Assembly: GCA_946699065.1 (NCBI GenBank)
Contig: CAMPDV010000230.1
Span: 310,001-374,000, forward strand
Direction of reading: 5' to 3'
From: Loxodes magnus
Taxonomy: Eukaryota > Ciliophora > Karyorelictea > Loxodida > Loxodidae
Length of the DNA: 64,000 bases
The notes beneath the pieces are model-generated. The model made no database searches. It was not told where the DNA came from and worked only from the letters and a program-made list of their open reading frames with translations. The translations under genes and the position numbers were made by a program. This document shows, piece by piece, positions 34,020 to 46,976 of this stretch. Each line of letters starts with the position of its first letter. Position 1 is the stretch's first letter.

Positions 34020-35978
34020 TCAGTCCATAGATACTATTTCTTATTTAAAATTCATAAACATTCTCTTTTCCTAAGGCATTTAGTAATTTTGATTATGTGT
34101 GACAATTAAATTGCAAGAGATTTTCTTAATAGTTTCGATTTTAGTCTGACTTATCTTTTAGTTTCCTTTCAAGTTCAAGCTCCAGGCCTTCTAATAAAAT
34201 TCGTATATTTTTCCTTTTTTATCTCAGATTGGAAATCCATTATCAGTAATTTAAACAATGAATTAAAGACTCAAATATCTGATTTTCTGTAAATATTCGA
34301 ATATAAGCTACATCCCTGAATCACTTATATTATAGCAATAATCAAGAGTTAAGTTTTCGATATTTGGATTATTTTGAACAATAACTTAGACAATTTCATC
34401 ATTCACTTCCAAGCAATCTATTAAACTCAAACCTTTTAGTTAATTATTCCAGTCTATGAATAAATAGTATAAATCATTACCAAAATCTTTATTTTGGATG
34501 TTTTTCAAGCTTAGATAGGAAAGCTTATTACAATTCTTGAGATTCTTAATTAATTAGGTTTTGTATGCTTTAAATTCATCGGAAAAACTGAATTTGATTA
34601 AATTTGGACACAGTAAAACCAAATTCTCATCTATTTCAGGAACTTAGTATAATTTCAAAGATTCAATAGAATTTCCATTCTATTTCAAGTATTAAGTTAG
34701 ATATTCCATATTGAGCAATGAACTTTATATCGATAGTTATTTTAGCTTTAGCTTATCTATGTTTTCCACTAGGAAGGAACCGGTAATTGAGTTGCTAACA
34801 ATCTTAAATTTCTTCAACTAATTTTCTTTACTTTCTAATAAAAACTAGTCGTCTTTTTATTTCCCATAGTATTTGAAACTCTCTAAATTTATACACACTT
34901 TAAGCAAAGGTTTCAACTCTATATACCTTTTCATTTCTTAGATTTTAATCTCCCTTATTTTTTCTCCTATGGAAAGGATATTTTTTTGAAAAATAATTTA
35001 CTGCTTTTTATTAGGATTCTGAGATAAAAAATCTTTCCAATTTACGTAAAATAAGGTATTGATTAGATTTTGATTTATTTTTTCTATGTAGTAATCAAAA
35101 ATGTCCTTTCATAGTAATTGTATCTCTAGAGACTGTGGCTCTCTTGCTTTTATCAAATTCATAAACTACTTGAAAGAAAAATCCAAAACTTCATTTACTT
35201 TTATAGCGTCTGACTTGTTTTGATAAGATTCATTTCTACGATTTAATACCTCAAGTTAGTTATATATCAAATGAAGAATTTTAAACTTCTTTATTCTAAA
35301 AATTTTAGACACTTAAAACATATGTGTAATTTCATGAAAATTGAGAAGTCCAAAAATATGCTGAATTATGTTGATCTGGAGCTTATGAAAGTAATTTTAA
35401 GTTTCAAATTTACCTTCTTTTATGATTTCTTAATTTTGACTGATTTAATTTATTCCACTTAAGTTTGAGAATTTATTTTCTGGGTTTTTGCATATTTAGC
35501 TTTTATTACAGCTGAAAGTGATGTTTTCTTCTTCGGTAATTTAATAATTAGGTTCTTTAAGCTAATGATTAAGCTATTGCTCTTATAGAACATTCTCACT
35601 TTAAATCCCGCCTTACTTTCCGATAACTTTTTCTATTCCTCTTAAATTTTCATAGTAACATCTGCTTCCTCCCTTAAGAGAGTGATCTGATAATATTATT
35701 AGATGATTCTTTGCTTCATGTAAAGAAGTTTAATTTAATGATTATTTAAAATTCTTATCATATTAATATTTGTAATTTTCCTTTTAATTATTTAAATATT
35801 TTTGATGTCGATCAAAAATAGTTAGTTTGACTGAAAGATTTTAAGCATAGTAATTCAAAAACTTTAGATTTTATAGATTAACTCAGTCTTAAAAATAGCG
35901 TTGTTTGTGCTAGATATCTCAAACGTTTCGAATTTGCAGGGGAAAGTACTAGCTTTCATCATAGATATCCATTTTCAT
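34020..35978 (-). CDS. F-box and leucine-rich-repeat protein, about 652 aa
   Basis: Probable substrate receptor of an SCF-type ubiquitin ligase. After a polar N-terminal region with a Cys-rich bit (TFSCNKSQICKNP), an F-box lies at about residues 195-230: LQINIIQHIFGLLNFHEITH, then MFQVSKIFR. C-terminal LRRs of the cysteine-containing AMN1/F-box type follow: LIKNLKNCNKLSYLSLKNIQ, LKGLSLIDCLEVNDEIVQVI, NIENLTLDYCYNISDSGMQL, IRYLSLQFIVQITDNGF, WSLNLKGNQKIS. In-frame TGAs at 35919-35921, 35883-35885, 35109-35111 and 34224-34226 are read as Trp. The last must be sense because an LRR continues past it. Two other Trp use TGG. Stop taken at 34020-34022; the final 40 residues are less certain. ATG 35976-35978 chosen; no intron needed. 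Confidence 0.85.
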
Positions 35979-38900
35979 TATTATAAAATAAATGGCTGTT
36001 TTTATTTAATTTCAATTATACAAAATTTCATTGTAATTATTAACTGAACATTCCTTTAATTTTTTTGGTATTACTCAGAAAGGTTATAACCTTTATTTTC
36101 AACTTAATTTTAAAGCTTCTTTATTTTAATTTTCTTTGTTACTATTATTTATCCTTAAAAATATTCTTTACTGTTAACCTTTAGAGACATTTTTGAATTG
36201 ATATAACTAAAGCTATGTTTTCTATGGACTTAAAATAAATTAATGTTAAAAGTTATTTTAACTTTACACAGTAACTATGGAAAAAGGATTTCTAAATCAA
36301 GTTAGTTAAAGTTTTAGAAAGAAAATGAACTTACTAAATTAATATAATTATGTTCAGATCTAATTGGACTTTTTATTATTTCATTTAATCTTGTGTTTTT
36401 AACATTGTTTACATATTTCTTTCAAAGTAATAAGCTTTTAATATACTTTCAGATATACTGATCTTTAGTGAGATTATTAATTTTTATAGAAGCTTAGTAA
36501 TTGGTTTCTAATAAATAAGTTTGAATAAATTGATTTCATTCCTATCTATTTAGAAAATATTTGATCCTTAAATTAACCTAATAGCAGCATTAATTTACTA
36601 ATGATGTATTAAGATGATATTTAGTTGATAAATTCTTTATTTATAGCTTATTAAATAGTTATTTGGTTTAGACTAAGAATGTCCGTTTAAATTAACGATT
36701 TTAGTTTATCAGATACAATTAAATAGTAAGCTATTGCTATATTTTAATATTAAGCTTCTATATTTTAATGCTTCTAACTATTTATTTATTTAATCTCTCT
36801 ATTGAACTCTCTATTCTACTCCTATGATATTAACCTTTAAACTGGCTTGAAATATAAAATAGAATTAAAAGAGATTAAATTATTAAAGGAGTATTAAATA
36901 ACTGATTAGAGTTACTATGACGATATCCTTCTCGCTAGTAGATTTTGATATATCAGTTGATGAAAATAAAGTACTGTTATAGCAATAAATTTTGACAAGC
37001 AAATATAGTAATAAAGTATAAAAAGCTATTTAGTTACTAGATTATATTTCAGCCATATAATAAACAAAACTTATAAGACTTTTAGTAATTATAACTAATA
37101 AAAGGAAGAATCAGTCTATTTTTATTTATTACTAGTTGTAAAAATAAATAAATAGTTGTCCTTTTTAGATTTGTAGATAGATGTATAACTATTAAACTAT
37201 ATAAGCAATATAAAATTAACTTGTGCTAGTTACCTACATAAAGTATCTTTCTTCTTAATTTAGATAAGCTATCAAATATTTAAAATATCAATATATTAAA
37301 TTCTAATTTAGAATACCCTGTGTAAATATATTTCCCCTTGCTTTGTATTTCTTGAATACACTTAGATAGAGAGCAATTTAAGTATTTGAGGGTAGATTAG
37401 AAAAAATATTTGGGTTTCTTTAAATAAAATCTCTTAATGAGTAAATCACTTCTTAAGCTGTTTTAATAATAGATAATTATATAAAGCAAATAATACTCAA
37501 GGTAAGGAAATAAAATTTAAGGGAATACCCTTCAATTATCATAATTTATTAACCTTGGTACATACCTTTATTTTACATAATGTATAGAGGTTTGGCTAAA
37601 AATACTTATGAATAAAGATAAAAATATAAAAAATAAAATTTAAATTGGCTAATTTAAATCAACAAAGGTATAAAATACTACAGTTAAGATAAATTGATAA
37701 GCTTTACTCCAAGCTATAATTATTAAGCTTAGTTGATCTAAATTATTTCCTTTAAATTTTATAGTTGATATGGTATGCTTTTCTTTAGGTTTACCTAAAT
37801 AAATTTATTTGAGAATTTTAATTCTTAGATAGTTAATTGATAAATAAGTGTATTTAGATAGTACAATTCTTTAAGTTCTTAAGGATATATTTTAAGTTAT
37901 CTCTCTAAGGGAATGAAAGATCTTCTATTTTAAACTATAAATAATCATCTTAACTTTAACTTTCAAAAATAGCTTCCAAAAAAAAGAGATAAAAGAGCAG
38001 CTATTGCTAAACTAAGCAGATGGTTCCTCAATTAAAGCTAAATTAAGTTTAAAGGCTCTTAAGATTTCTAGAATAATCCTCAAAATCATGTTCTTTAAAT
38101 TGTCTGAAAGCTACTTTAAATTTATACTCAAGAACAACTTTTTTAAAATCCTTAGTAAAAGATTCTTTATCTACTTCAATTTAGTTAAGAATCTTTGCTA
38201 ATTATCTTAGAATAATACAGTGAAATTATTAATTAAATTAAAGAAAAAATAAGATAAGCAAGTGCTGTATAAAAATAGATAAATACATTAATAAATCCTA
38301 CACTAGTAGAAAATATATAAGTAAAATATGAAAGGCTATTGAATTAAAATTAAGATAGATTTAATTCTTAGATATTTAATTGAATTGGATAATGAGATTG
38401 TAGTTCTTAAAATCGTGCAAGTTCAATTTTTATATTTTTTAAAGGATTAAATACAAAATAATAAAGTAAATAGTGAGGAATTTTTTAAACTTATATAATA
38501 TAGAACTTTATTGTCATTCTAGTTAAAGAAATTTAACTAATCTTCAACTTTTAAAGAGAGATAAAATTATAAGAGTTTTAGTTCTTAAACGAATTTTAGT
38601 TTGAACTTTAATTTTGCTCGAACTTTTTATTATTTTAAAATGGTTTAATAAGCCAACAAAATTTCTAAAAGAATAAAAAAGCAAAGTTTATTAGTACAAA
38701 AATAAGAAAAAATAAAAAATCTAGAAGGATAATAAACTTTTATTAATGCTACTCTCTTTTATTATTTTCTAATTATGAGGAAGTGCTTCGGAGAAATACA
38801 TAATTTTTCATTAACCTATTTTTTATGATTGATATCTAGAGTTAATTTAAATAAAAATAATCTTTAGGCAGGCTTTTTATTTTTTAAAGTAAAATCCGTG

Positions 38901-40215
38901 AATTAAGCGTATTCTATAAGATTTCTTTTTTCAATTTTCGAATATTTAGCCAATCAATAAAAATTCATGTATCTTTTTAAATTAAAATAGTTTTTTACAA
39001 TTCACTTGAAAATCGAGTTTTTCATTAGATTTAAAAAATTGTATTAAAGATTAATGCTTAAAACGGAGAAGCTTCAATAGTTTAAGGGATTACCCATGTT
39101 CCTCTAGGATTTTCTACAAATATTTAAATTCTAAGTTTACATTACAAAAGGCCTTTACCATGCTCTTTACAAATGTCTATTAACTTTAAATTATTTTAAT
39201 TGAATATCTTATTTCTTATTAAATCCTTCTATAATAATTAAAAAAACTTGAAATACTTTTCTACTTGAAATTATATCATTTTTTAATTACTATTTGAAGT
39301 CCATTGTCTAATATTAATGCTTTTTGGTTTAGCTTAAACAGGATGAATATGTGGATAATTAATTAAGTTTTTTTATTTTTTCTTTAAGATTCTAGTATAA
39401 CTTCTTATGAAACTTGGTTATTTATTGCAAATCTTGCTGATTGACTTACGAATGTAATAATTACCCTAGTAATATTCTGATTACTCTTATTCAATATTTT
39501 GGTTAGAAAGATTTATTATATACCTTTTCAAACCTGGTATTAAGATTTACTGATAATTCTTAAAGAGAATATCTATACCTCTAGAAATAATTATGATTAT
39601 TATAATTAATGTAAGATTGTTACAAGAGTTGGCTAAATTTTTAACTAATTATAAGGAACTAAGATAACTTTATTATATTTACTAAAGTTTTTAATAACTA
39701 AATGTATTTCATCAATTAGAATATATCTAACTTAAGCTAAATTATCTAGTTTCAAATATCAATTTATTAAATTTTCATTTCATTAGCAAACTTTTAAAGC
39801 TTTCTCTTTATATCAAGCATATTAATCTAAAATGTGTCTATTTTTCCTTTATTATTTAGCATGAATATTTAATTTTTATACCTATTTAGCAAATTTAAGC
39901 AAAAATAATCTAAGATATTTATATACTCTACCAATTTAATTTTTTTAATACTCTTTGAAAAGTCTAGATCTACTATTCATACCTAGAGAGGAAAAAAGGT
40001 TAATATTTTCTAGCAAACACTTTTTAGATTACCTCATTATAGTCAACGATATACTTTAAAAAGGCATTCTTAGATTAATTTATCTTTAAAAATTTTAGAA
40101 AGATAAAAAATAATAACTATACTTCAGAAGATTATAGCTGATGCTTTATAATATATGTATTGCTTAAAGGATTCAAATCTTTTAGTTCAGTAAAGATCTG
40201 AATTTAAAACTTTAC
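35979..40215. other. Long AT-rich intergenic spacer
   Basis: 4.2 kb with no gene I can support on either strand. A few slightly GC-richer patches (37980-38230, 39060-39130) have plausible short frames but no motif. Confidence 0.35.
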
Positions 40216-41340
40216 TCATCCACTTTAATAATTTTAAATAAACCTTACTTTAAGTTAAGTTTCATATATAACTTTAATTGGTTCATTAGCTTATTATGAG
40301 GAATGCTTCATACACATATATAATAAAGTGGAATCTTTAGTCATTTTCTTCTTTTTCTACTTGAAGGTAAATTTTTTGCGTTTTTCCTGTTCTTTCTTTA
40401 TATTTGAATTTCTTTGAATACCTTGGAAAATAAAAAAGCTTCTTAGTTTACTACCTATGGATAAAAAGTATTTCTGATGCTTTAAGAAGTATTTTTTAAT
40501 TTCCTTGTCTTTAGTTGGTAAACATGATCTGCTAATTTTTCTCTACTCTCTATAGTTCTTTCATTTGTTATATAGTTTCACCACTTCAAATATAGTGATG
40601 GTGATAAACCCTGAAAGAGTAAAAAAGATAGAAATTAAAATGATGGCAAAAGCTAAGTTTTTAGTGTTTTTTTGTTCTTTATCTAAGTAAACTATCTCAA
40701 ATTAGAAGTTAGAGAAATAAATAAAAAGTCACAAAGCCTCTAAGGAAGCTTCTGATATACTAGCTAGTCTACTTTTGAATGATTTCACTATTATTATGAA
40801 AATAATTAAACATACACAATTAAACAAAATTATAAGGACTTATACTGATCTATTATTAAAAGCTAGAATTTAGATTTGCAAGATTATTAGTAGCAATTAT
40901 TCTAATTTACAATTAATTAGTTCATAAGCTAATTATAGACAAAATGGGATTATAAATGTGTATTTATGAAGTTTTGATTGTATCTAAATAGTAAAATAAT
41001 ATATACTGTATAATTTAGAAAAAATACTTAGAAAATTAATTGTTATTAGGAAATGCTTCTTTCATTTTTATTCGATTCTTGGACAACTTAACATAATTTA
41101 TCGACCTGATAAGAGAATTATATATAAGTGAAACATAAAATCTTTCTAGTTACTTAGTTAGTTTATCCTCTATAAGATAGTAGAATAAAATTTTATATTA
41201 AGCATGAAAATTTATATTTGATTTTAATTGAATAGATAATAAAATGAATGACTGCACAGTAAAGTCTAGATCGTTAATCTTTAATTTTAAAATGTTTCTT
41301 TTACTATTTTTAATTAATTTAAGAAGATTGAAATATTCAT
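40216..41340 (-). CDS. Polytopic membrane protein, about 374 aa
   Basis: ATG at 41338-41340, TGA at 40216-40218. Four or more hydrophobic helices alternate with polar loops: FIIPFCLQLAYELI, VQVLIILFNCVCLIIFIIIV, ALWLFIYFSNFQFEIVYL, LAFAIILISIFFTLSGFITI. A strongly basic cytosolic tail follows (VVKLYNKWKNYREQRK, KKEQEKRKKFTFKQKKKK). The loop SFKSRLASISEASLEA and the last helix are the most convincing. The arrangement recalls the C-terminal membrane part of large ciliate surface proteins, and the same frame is loosely open upstream to about 42100, so this could be the 3' part of a longer gene. Function unknown. Confidence 0.5.
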
Positions 41341-42328
41341 TAAACAAAGCGAAAATTAATCATATTTTAAGTCATCTGCTTTTATATGATAAACAAAAAG
41401 TTTTAAAATCTTTTGCTATTCTAGTACTATCTATTTGGTGGTTTGACTAACTTTATATTTTTAGAATTTATATAAGAAGCTTAATAAATTTCATATTTCT
41501 TTAGATAATCTTTTAATTTTTCCGTTTTCATAATGCTTAAAGCTTGGTTTAACATTGAATAGCTTATCAAATTTTTTGGTTATTTAGATTTCTTTCTTTT
41601 ACTTTATTATTCTAGTTACTTTGAAACTTAGTAGAGCTGGTTCAATTATAAAACTTATTCTCTTTAAAATCAGAATGCAAATAAAATTTCTTGACACTGT
41701 TGATGTGAATATAAGTCCTTTCTGAATCAAAATTAAAGCGAATAGTTATAAGTGAATTATAGTAGATATAAGTATAGTAGAATTTATCCTTACTTTAAAA
41801 CCATATATCTTAGTTCACTTTCATTGAGGCTAACTTTATTTATTTACTAAGTTAGATTTAATTAAAGTATTATAGGATTTTAGTCATTATAAATAAGCAG
41901 TTAGTAAGCATATTTTAGCTTGCTTGGAATATTTAAATACAAGTCATTAAGAATTACTATTCTTATAGTTCTTCTCTTTTACATATGGTTAATTCCATTT
42001 TCCTTTCTTAAATCTATGCTCTATTGTTTGAATTTTTTAACTCTTTATAAGAAGCTTCTTAATAAAGATAATAGAGAAGGAATATTTTAATGATAAACTT
42101 AAATAAAAAATTAAAATTAGAATAATTTATAAGCCAAGACTTAATAGTTGAGAGCTAGGTAACTTATTTGGCCTTTATGAGATTCTAAAAGCTTAGTATA
42201 ATACTTTAAAAGCCCTTGGTATTGTAATTGTTTTAAATTTAATTAGGAGTGATGTATAGTTAAAGCTATTGATACTTATAGTATTTAAAAATGAAATTAT
42301 TTCGAAAAATTAGGTTTTGGCTACCTGC
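41341..42328. other. AT-rich spacer, possibly 5' extension of the membrane-protein gene
   Basis: The frame of the gene below continues here without strong coding texture (IHLQLFALILIQKG and similar). No better reading found. Confidence 0.3.
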
Positions 42329-43024
42329 TCATTCTTCTTTCTTGAGTTCTTTTTTCCTGCCTCTAGTTAAAAGCCAAATAATTGCTGGAACGATTATCAA
42401 AACTATCGAAACGATAATTCCGATTTATGGATTTTCTTGGATCCACATTGTCTCACCAACATTAAATCTGTAGGCTAAATCAGTTGCTATTTTCTAGAAT
42501 TACTGCAGAGAAGGAATGTTTTATCTTGGAAGGTTTTGAAAATCTCCGTCTAAAAGATTTTTCATTTTTAGAAAATCTAAATCTTAAGGCGAAGGTACTA
42601 GAGTAGTAAAGTTGTAGTAGCTTCCATTATGGAAATATAAATACTAAGGAAAAGACTTAATTTTAAATCTTCATTATGTAGTAGGATTTCTTGACAGCTC
42701 TATCTTCCCTATCTTTATCTATCCTTTATAGTTTTATCACTTTTTAGCAAATTGTTTTCATATAGTTTAAGCAGTTAAAGACTTCCCTGCTTTTTACATA
42801 TACAATAATATGAACCAATCATATTTGTTTTGCTTGACTACTAGAGCATCAAAGTTCGAGTCAGTTATTGGATATGAATAATTGTCTATACTTGAGGATA
42901 TTTTTTTCAGAGTTTATGGTGGGATAATTTCTTCAGCTACTTTAGTAGACTTAATACGCTTCTAAGTTTGAGTAGTTGCTTACACAAGTATTAATGCAAA
43001 TAAAAGAAATTCTAATATTTTCAT
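42329..43024 (-). CDS. Type I membrane protein with redox-inactive thioredoxin domain, 231 aa
   Basis: ATG at 43022-43024, TGA at 42329-42331. Signal peptide MKILEFLLFALILVQATTQ. The thioredoxin fold spans about residues 50-150: ITDSNFDALVV, YDWFILLYM, IWKQFAKKWQNYKGQIKIGK, then RFKIKSFPQYLYFHNGSYY with the cis-Pro (SFPQ). Where thioredoxins have WCGHC this protein has MQKAGKS, so both active cysteines are missing. Then comes a membrane helix (GIIVSIVLIIVPAIIWLL) and a basic tail RGRKKELKKEE, with lysines typical of ER-retained membrane proteins. The plan matches TMX-type ER proteins, but as a binding or chaperone-like version rather than an oxidoreductase. Three Trp are TGA, three TGG. Confidence 0.85.
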
Positions 43025-44080
43025 TTTATTTATTATATCTCTAAACTCCTTTTTATATCAAAACTAAGAATTTTCACTTCAAGTAACTTATTTAAGTAAA
43101 ATCACTATCTCACTGTTTCATGCTCCTAATATAACCTACCCCTTATTATCAATCTCTTATTTTAGTTCAATCTAATGTAATTTTATGCATATTAAGTTGA
43201 AATACTTCTTGTGTTTTACAGTTAAAGTGTATGAATCTATATAGCTTCGATCCAACTATAAAGCTAGGTGTTTTGAATTTAGCATATTACTAGAATTAAA
43301 GCTAAGCTTAATGACTTTTAAGTTTAGATTTATATTTAACTTGATATAGGATAATATCAAAGCACTTAGTGCTATCCTCTAATATAAAAATTGCATATTT
43401 ATTAATGTTTAAAGCTCTAATAAGCTAATACCTCTACTCTGTTAGCATTATATATAATTACTTATTTAAGGGTTAAAATATTCCTTACTTTATATACAGT
43501 TTAAGTGTAAATTCCTCTTTTTACTTTTATTTTCTGTTTAAAATTGTTCTTATTTAGTCTGATTCTAGTTTAATATGCTTAAGTCTAGCGTCATTTTAAT
43601 CCTCAACCGCTAAATAAAATTAGACTCATCATTTAGTTGATACTAGAATAGGAACTTCTTAGGTACTGATAGTAGAAGAGATAGCACTAAATATAAACTA
43701 ATCTATGTACAGGAAAAGCCATTTACAAGCATAGTTATGAAGATTTAAAAATTCCATTTTCAAACTATTTCTACCTTATTCTAGTTGCTTTAAACCTAGA
43801 AAATAAAGCTAATATTTTGCTATATATAATAATCTTCTAGGATAATGAGCAATTATAATTTTTTAATCACTTAAAATAATTTTTCTAGTAAGTCTTAGGA
43901 ATAAATTAAGGAAGTAATTGATATCATCGCTGCTATAATAAAAGCAGATAAGATATAAATAGACAGATTCAATAGAAAAGAACAGAAGTATGGATAAAAT
44001 TAAAGAGAGATATTATTGATATAATGGCAAGTTAATTATCATTAATTATATTTATTCTTTTAAAATTAATAAAAACCATC
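43025..44080. other. AT-rich intergenic spacer
   Basis: About 1 kb between divergent genes; should hold both promoters. Nothing else recognised. Confidence 0.4.
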
Positions 44081-44875
44081 ATGGGTAGAAGAAAAGTTAA
44101 GAACAACAAAAAGCGAAGGAAAAACATTATTTAGCAAATAAATTTTGATGATTCTTCTAATTTACCTGATTAGATCAAAATTGAATTTTAATCAAGTCCA
44201 GCTACCACTTCTTCAACACCACCTGAAGTTGGCGGGTAAGAATATGTGTAAACTTAAGACTTCTAGGCTTAAGTAAATCAGTACATTTATCAAATTGCTA
44301 ATAATTGCAGCCATGATTACATTAATTAAGAAAGCGCTACTGCTAATAAAAATTTGATTATAGCAGAGTAATACAAGGAAGAAATATTTGATCTAATACA
44401 AAAAATCTATATGGATTGCTTGGGTGATCTTAAAAGGATTGATAGCGGAGAAGAGAATACTTCTGATTTTGAAGTAAATGAAAACTTTCTGGCTTAAATC
44501 ATGTTCATTTAGAAATGCTACTCCATCAAGCAGTTTTTAATTGATCTAACTGATCTTGCTCAATAATTTGTAGAGGTAAGCTTTAATTTCAGGAAATTCT
44601 TAACTGAACCTAGGAAGTAATAAAGAAAAACATTATAAATAGAAGAAATTCAAACTCTTTTAAAGAGTATACTGCTAACTATATAACATTAGCACGTACT
44701 ATTAAATACGGATACTAATGTACGCTGTAAGCAGTGAGTTTCATAAGACAAGTATTTGAACCACTATTTAATTAATGCAACTCTATTTATATACTACACT
44801 AAACTCTCTTTAGAGATGTAGTTCTTAAAGATTCCAAAATACAAGTAAGTTATTAATAAAGTAAATCATTATTGA
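44081..44875 (+). CDS. Hypothetical protein, 264 aa; first part of a possible two-frame gene
   Basis: ATG at 44081 starts a basic tract MGRRKVKNNKKRRKN, a Ser/Thr/Pro linker (SSPATTSSTPPEVGG), then a helical-looking domain (AEQYKEEIFDLIQKIYMDCL, MFIQKCYSIKQFLIDLTDLA, QIEEIQTLLKSILLTIQHQ) and CKQWVSQDKYLNHYLINATL, where Trp is a TGA. The frame ends at TGA 44873-44875, one base before the ATG of the next coding frame. GTAAGC at 44727 or GTAAGT at about 44845 could be splice donors. A splice from 44727 to the AG at 44886 would join this frame to the next one in phase. No domain recognised. Confidence 0.7.
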
Positions 44876-44876
44876 T

Positions 44877-45509
44877 ATGAAACTAGAAATGAATCTCAAG
44901 AGAAACTATTACTTTGAAATAAATCAGTTTCTTTAAATTGAGAGAGAGCTTAATTAAATAAATAGTTCCGATGTCCATTCTTAAGTTGAAAATTTCATTG
45001 AGCATATGAATTACTCCTGCAGTGAAGACGAAGATTAGTGTTCTATAAATTGTGAAAGCGAACCTTTAGACGAAGAAATGTATTTTAGAGCTTCTAACTA
45101 GTGATTTGCACAATAAAATTAGAACTAAAATCATTTAACGGAAGATTAATGCCAAAACATGGATATCGACCAAATTGTTAACTTTATTCAAGGTAGTAAA
45201 AATCAATAAGATGTGTCTAATGGTAAGAAGTAAGCTAAAAGGTAAAAACAAAAGCAAAAGTAAAAAGAAGATCCTCCAATAAGTGAGTAAGACTTAGAAT
45301 TAATAAGCTTCGAGGAGAGGCTTTAATAGCAATACAATTAAGCTGAGTAAAAAATTAAGCCAAACTTGAAAGAAGACTTTATCAAAAGGTTGAAAGATCA
45401 GGTTGAAATGCGGAGAAAAAATTTATCTTAATTTTTACCTTAAAGAATAAGTATTTCTGCTAGTTTCTTTTTTAGTCTTTAAATTTCAATCTGCATTTCT
45501 TTAATTTGA
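44877..45509 (+). CDS. Acidic-then-basic hypothetical protein, 210 aa; possible second part of the same gene
   Basis: ATG at 44877 opens MKLEMNLKRNYYFEINQFL. An acidic Cys-containing middle follows (YSCSEDEDQCSINCESEPLD), then Gln/Lys-rich repeats (KKQAKRQKQKQKQKEDPP) and a charged helix (LKEDFIKRLKDQVEMRRKNL), ending at TGA 45507-45509. One in-frame TGA (ASNQWFAQ) is read as Trp. Spacing to the previous frame is so tight that a separate gene is unlikely. A spliced intron (44727-44886) or a frameshift are the alternatives. The C-terminus after NLSQFLP is AT-biased and may be shorter in reality. Confidence 0.65.
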
Positions 45510-46694
45510 TTGGTCTCATTTATCGACAATGTTCATATTTATCTTTCTAAAGTATATTAGGAGATGGAAGTTCGTAATATCATTTAAAAGATAATATCAT
45601 ATATACATTCTACTTTATTTATTTTAAGTGCACTAATAAATATAATTACAAACTAGCAAGCAGATCTTTAGTTTAGATATTTATCATCAATTAAATTATA
45701 CAAAATACGCATTTTACTTAAAAGGATTTATAACTAGTTTAGTCATTAATAAAAGTTCACTTCCCAAGAGAAATTATTTTCCAATTAATTTTATGCTTAA
45801 GTAATAAACACTTCTCCTTATAAACTAGACTATTAGAGTTATTACCTATGTTGAATTTCAGTTTAGCTTCAATTACTACATGAAGTTGCAAAAGCTTTAG
45901 ATAATGAAACTTATCTTGGCTTTAAGTTAAAAATTAGAATCTAGTCAAAAAATCCAATAAAATAGGTAGAATTTAATGATATTTGCATAGACTTAATATT
46001 TTTGACCTTTTAACTTCTAATTTTGTGTATTTTATATTTTAAATTTGATTTGCCTCTTTGTAAAATAAACTTTGATATTATGATCATTATTCCTTTATAA
46101 GGATTTGTAGGAGGTATTAAGTTGATTTATTTAAAGTGACTAACCTAATTAAAAACAAATTTCTAGTTTAAAATACTTTAATATTCTTAGCTTATGCAGC
46201 TAAGTTAATTTTAGCTTCCCTTTTGGACTATCTAATTAAATTATTTAGCTTTTTTTAAATATCTTTAGTTATCTCTTCACTTAAATATAATAACTACAAC
46301 TACTTTATATTTAAAAAGGAATATTTTAGATAAATATATAAGAGAAAAGCAATAAAATTAAAATAATAAAAGCTTACTAGATTAATAACTTACCATAATT
46401 GAATATTCTAGCATCAATCAGTAGTAATAATACCATTCTTAAAGTGAATTAATTAATGAGATTATCAATAAAATGATGAATATAAGTGTTTAGCTATTCC
46501 TTAAATAAAAAGTATTTAGTGCTGCGAATTTAGAATAAAATATGTTAAAAAAAGCAAAAAGAAGAATATCTAATTTGCTAAATTGAAGCCTGTAATTAAA
46601 ATAGTTGATATCGTAATTTTATTAAAGTGCCAAGCTTATTTAGGTGCTTATTTATCTATAAATTATAAAACTATTGTTAAATTTAATTTAAATA
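45510..46694. other. AT-rich intergenic spacer
   Basis: 1.2 kb, no supported gene. Confidence 0.4.
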
Positions 46695-46970
46695 GGGTGG
46701 TCCTTACCTTCTAAGGTCGTGAGAAAAATTCCGCAGAGATGAACTGACTGTGAAACAACTTTTTCTAAATGTTGGACCTGATTAATCTCTTCGTCATGGG
46801 TTGGACATCTAGCTGTAATCGCCTGTTGACGTCCTGTGCTTTAGAGATTTTGAACCGCAACTTTGCCCTTAATAGAAGAGAGAATGCTATGGGAATATTG
46901 GAGATTAATGAGACTTATAAATTGACTTTTTTAAAGAGATGTGCCCTATTGTAGGGCTACGCACTCTATA
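46695..46970 (+). mobile_element. Solitary retroelement 3' end, family D
   Basis: An isolated GC-richer 276-bp segment in very AT-rich DNA. It ends with CCCTA-TTG-TAGGG (stem 46944-46948 with 46952-46956) and GCTACGCACTCTATAATAA, the same 3'-terminal motif as families A and C. A frame (LDLINLFVMGWTSSCNRLLT...) is open but unrecognised. Looks like a heavily 5'-truncated insertion far from the main island. Confidence 0.6.
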
Positions 46971-46976
46971 ATAACA

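Noticed and set aside
44727..44886. A certain intron in the gene pair
   Set aside because: Splice-like borders fit, but the interior also reads as protein, so it is left as an open finding rather than annotated.
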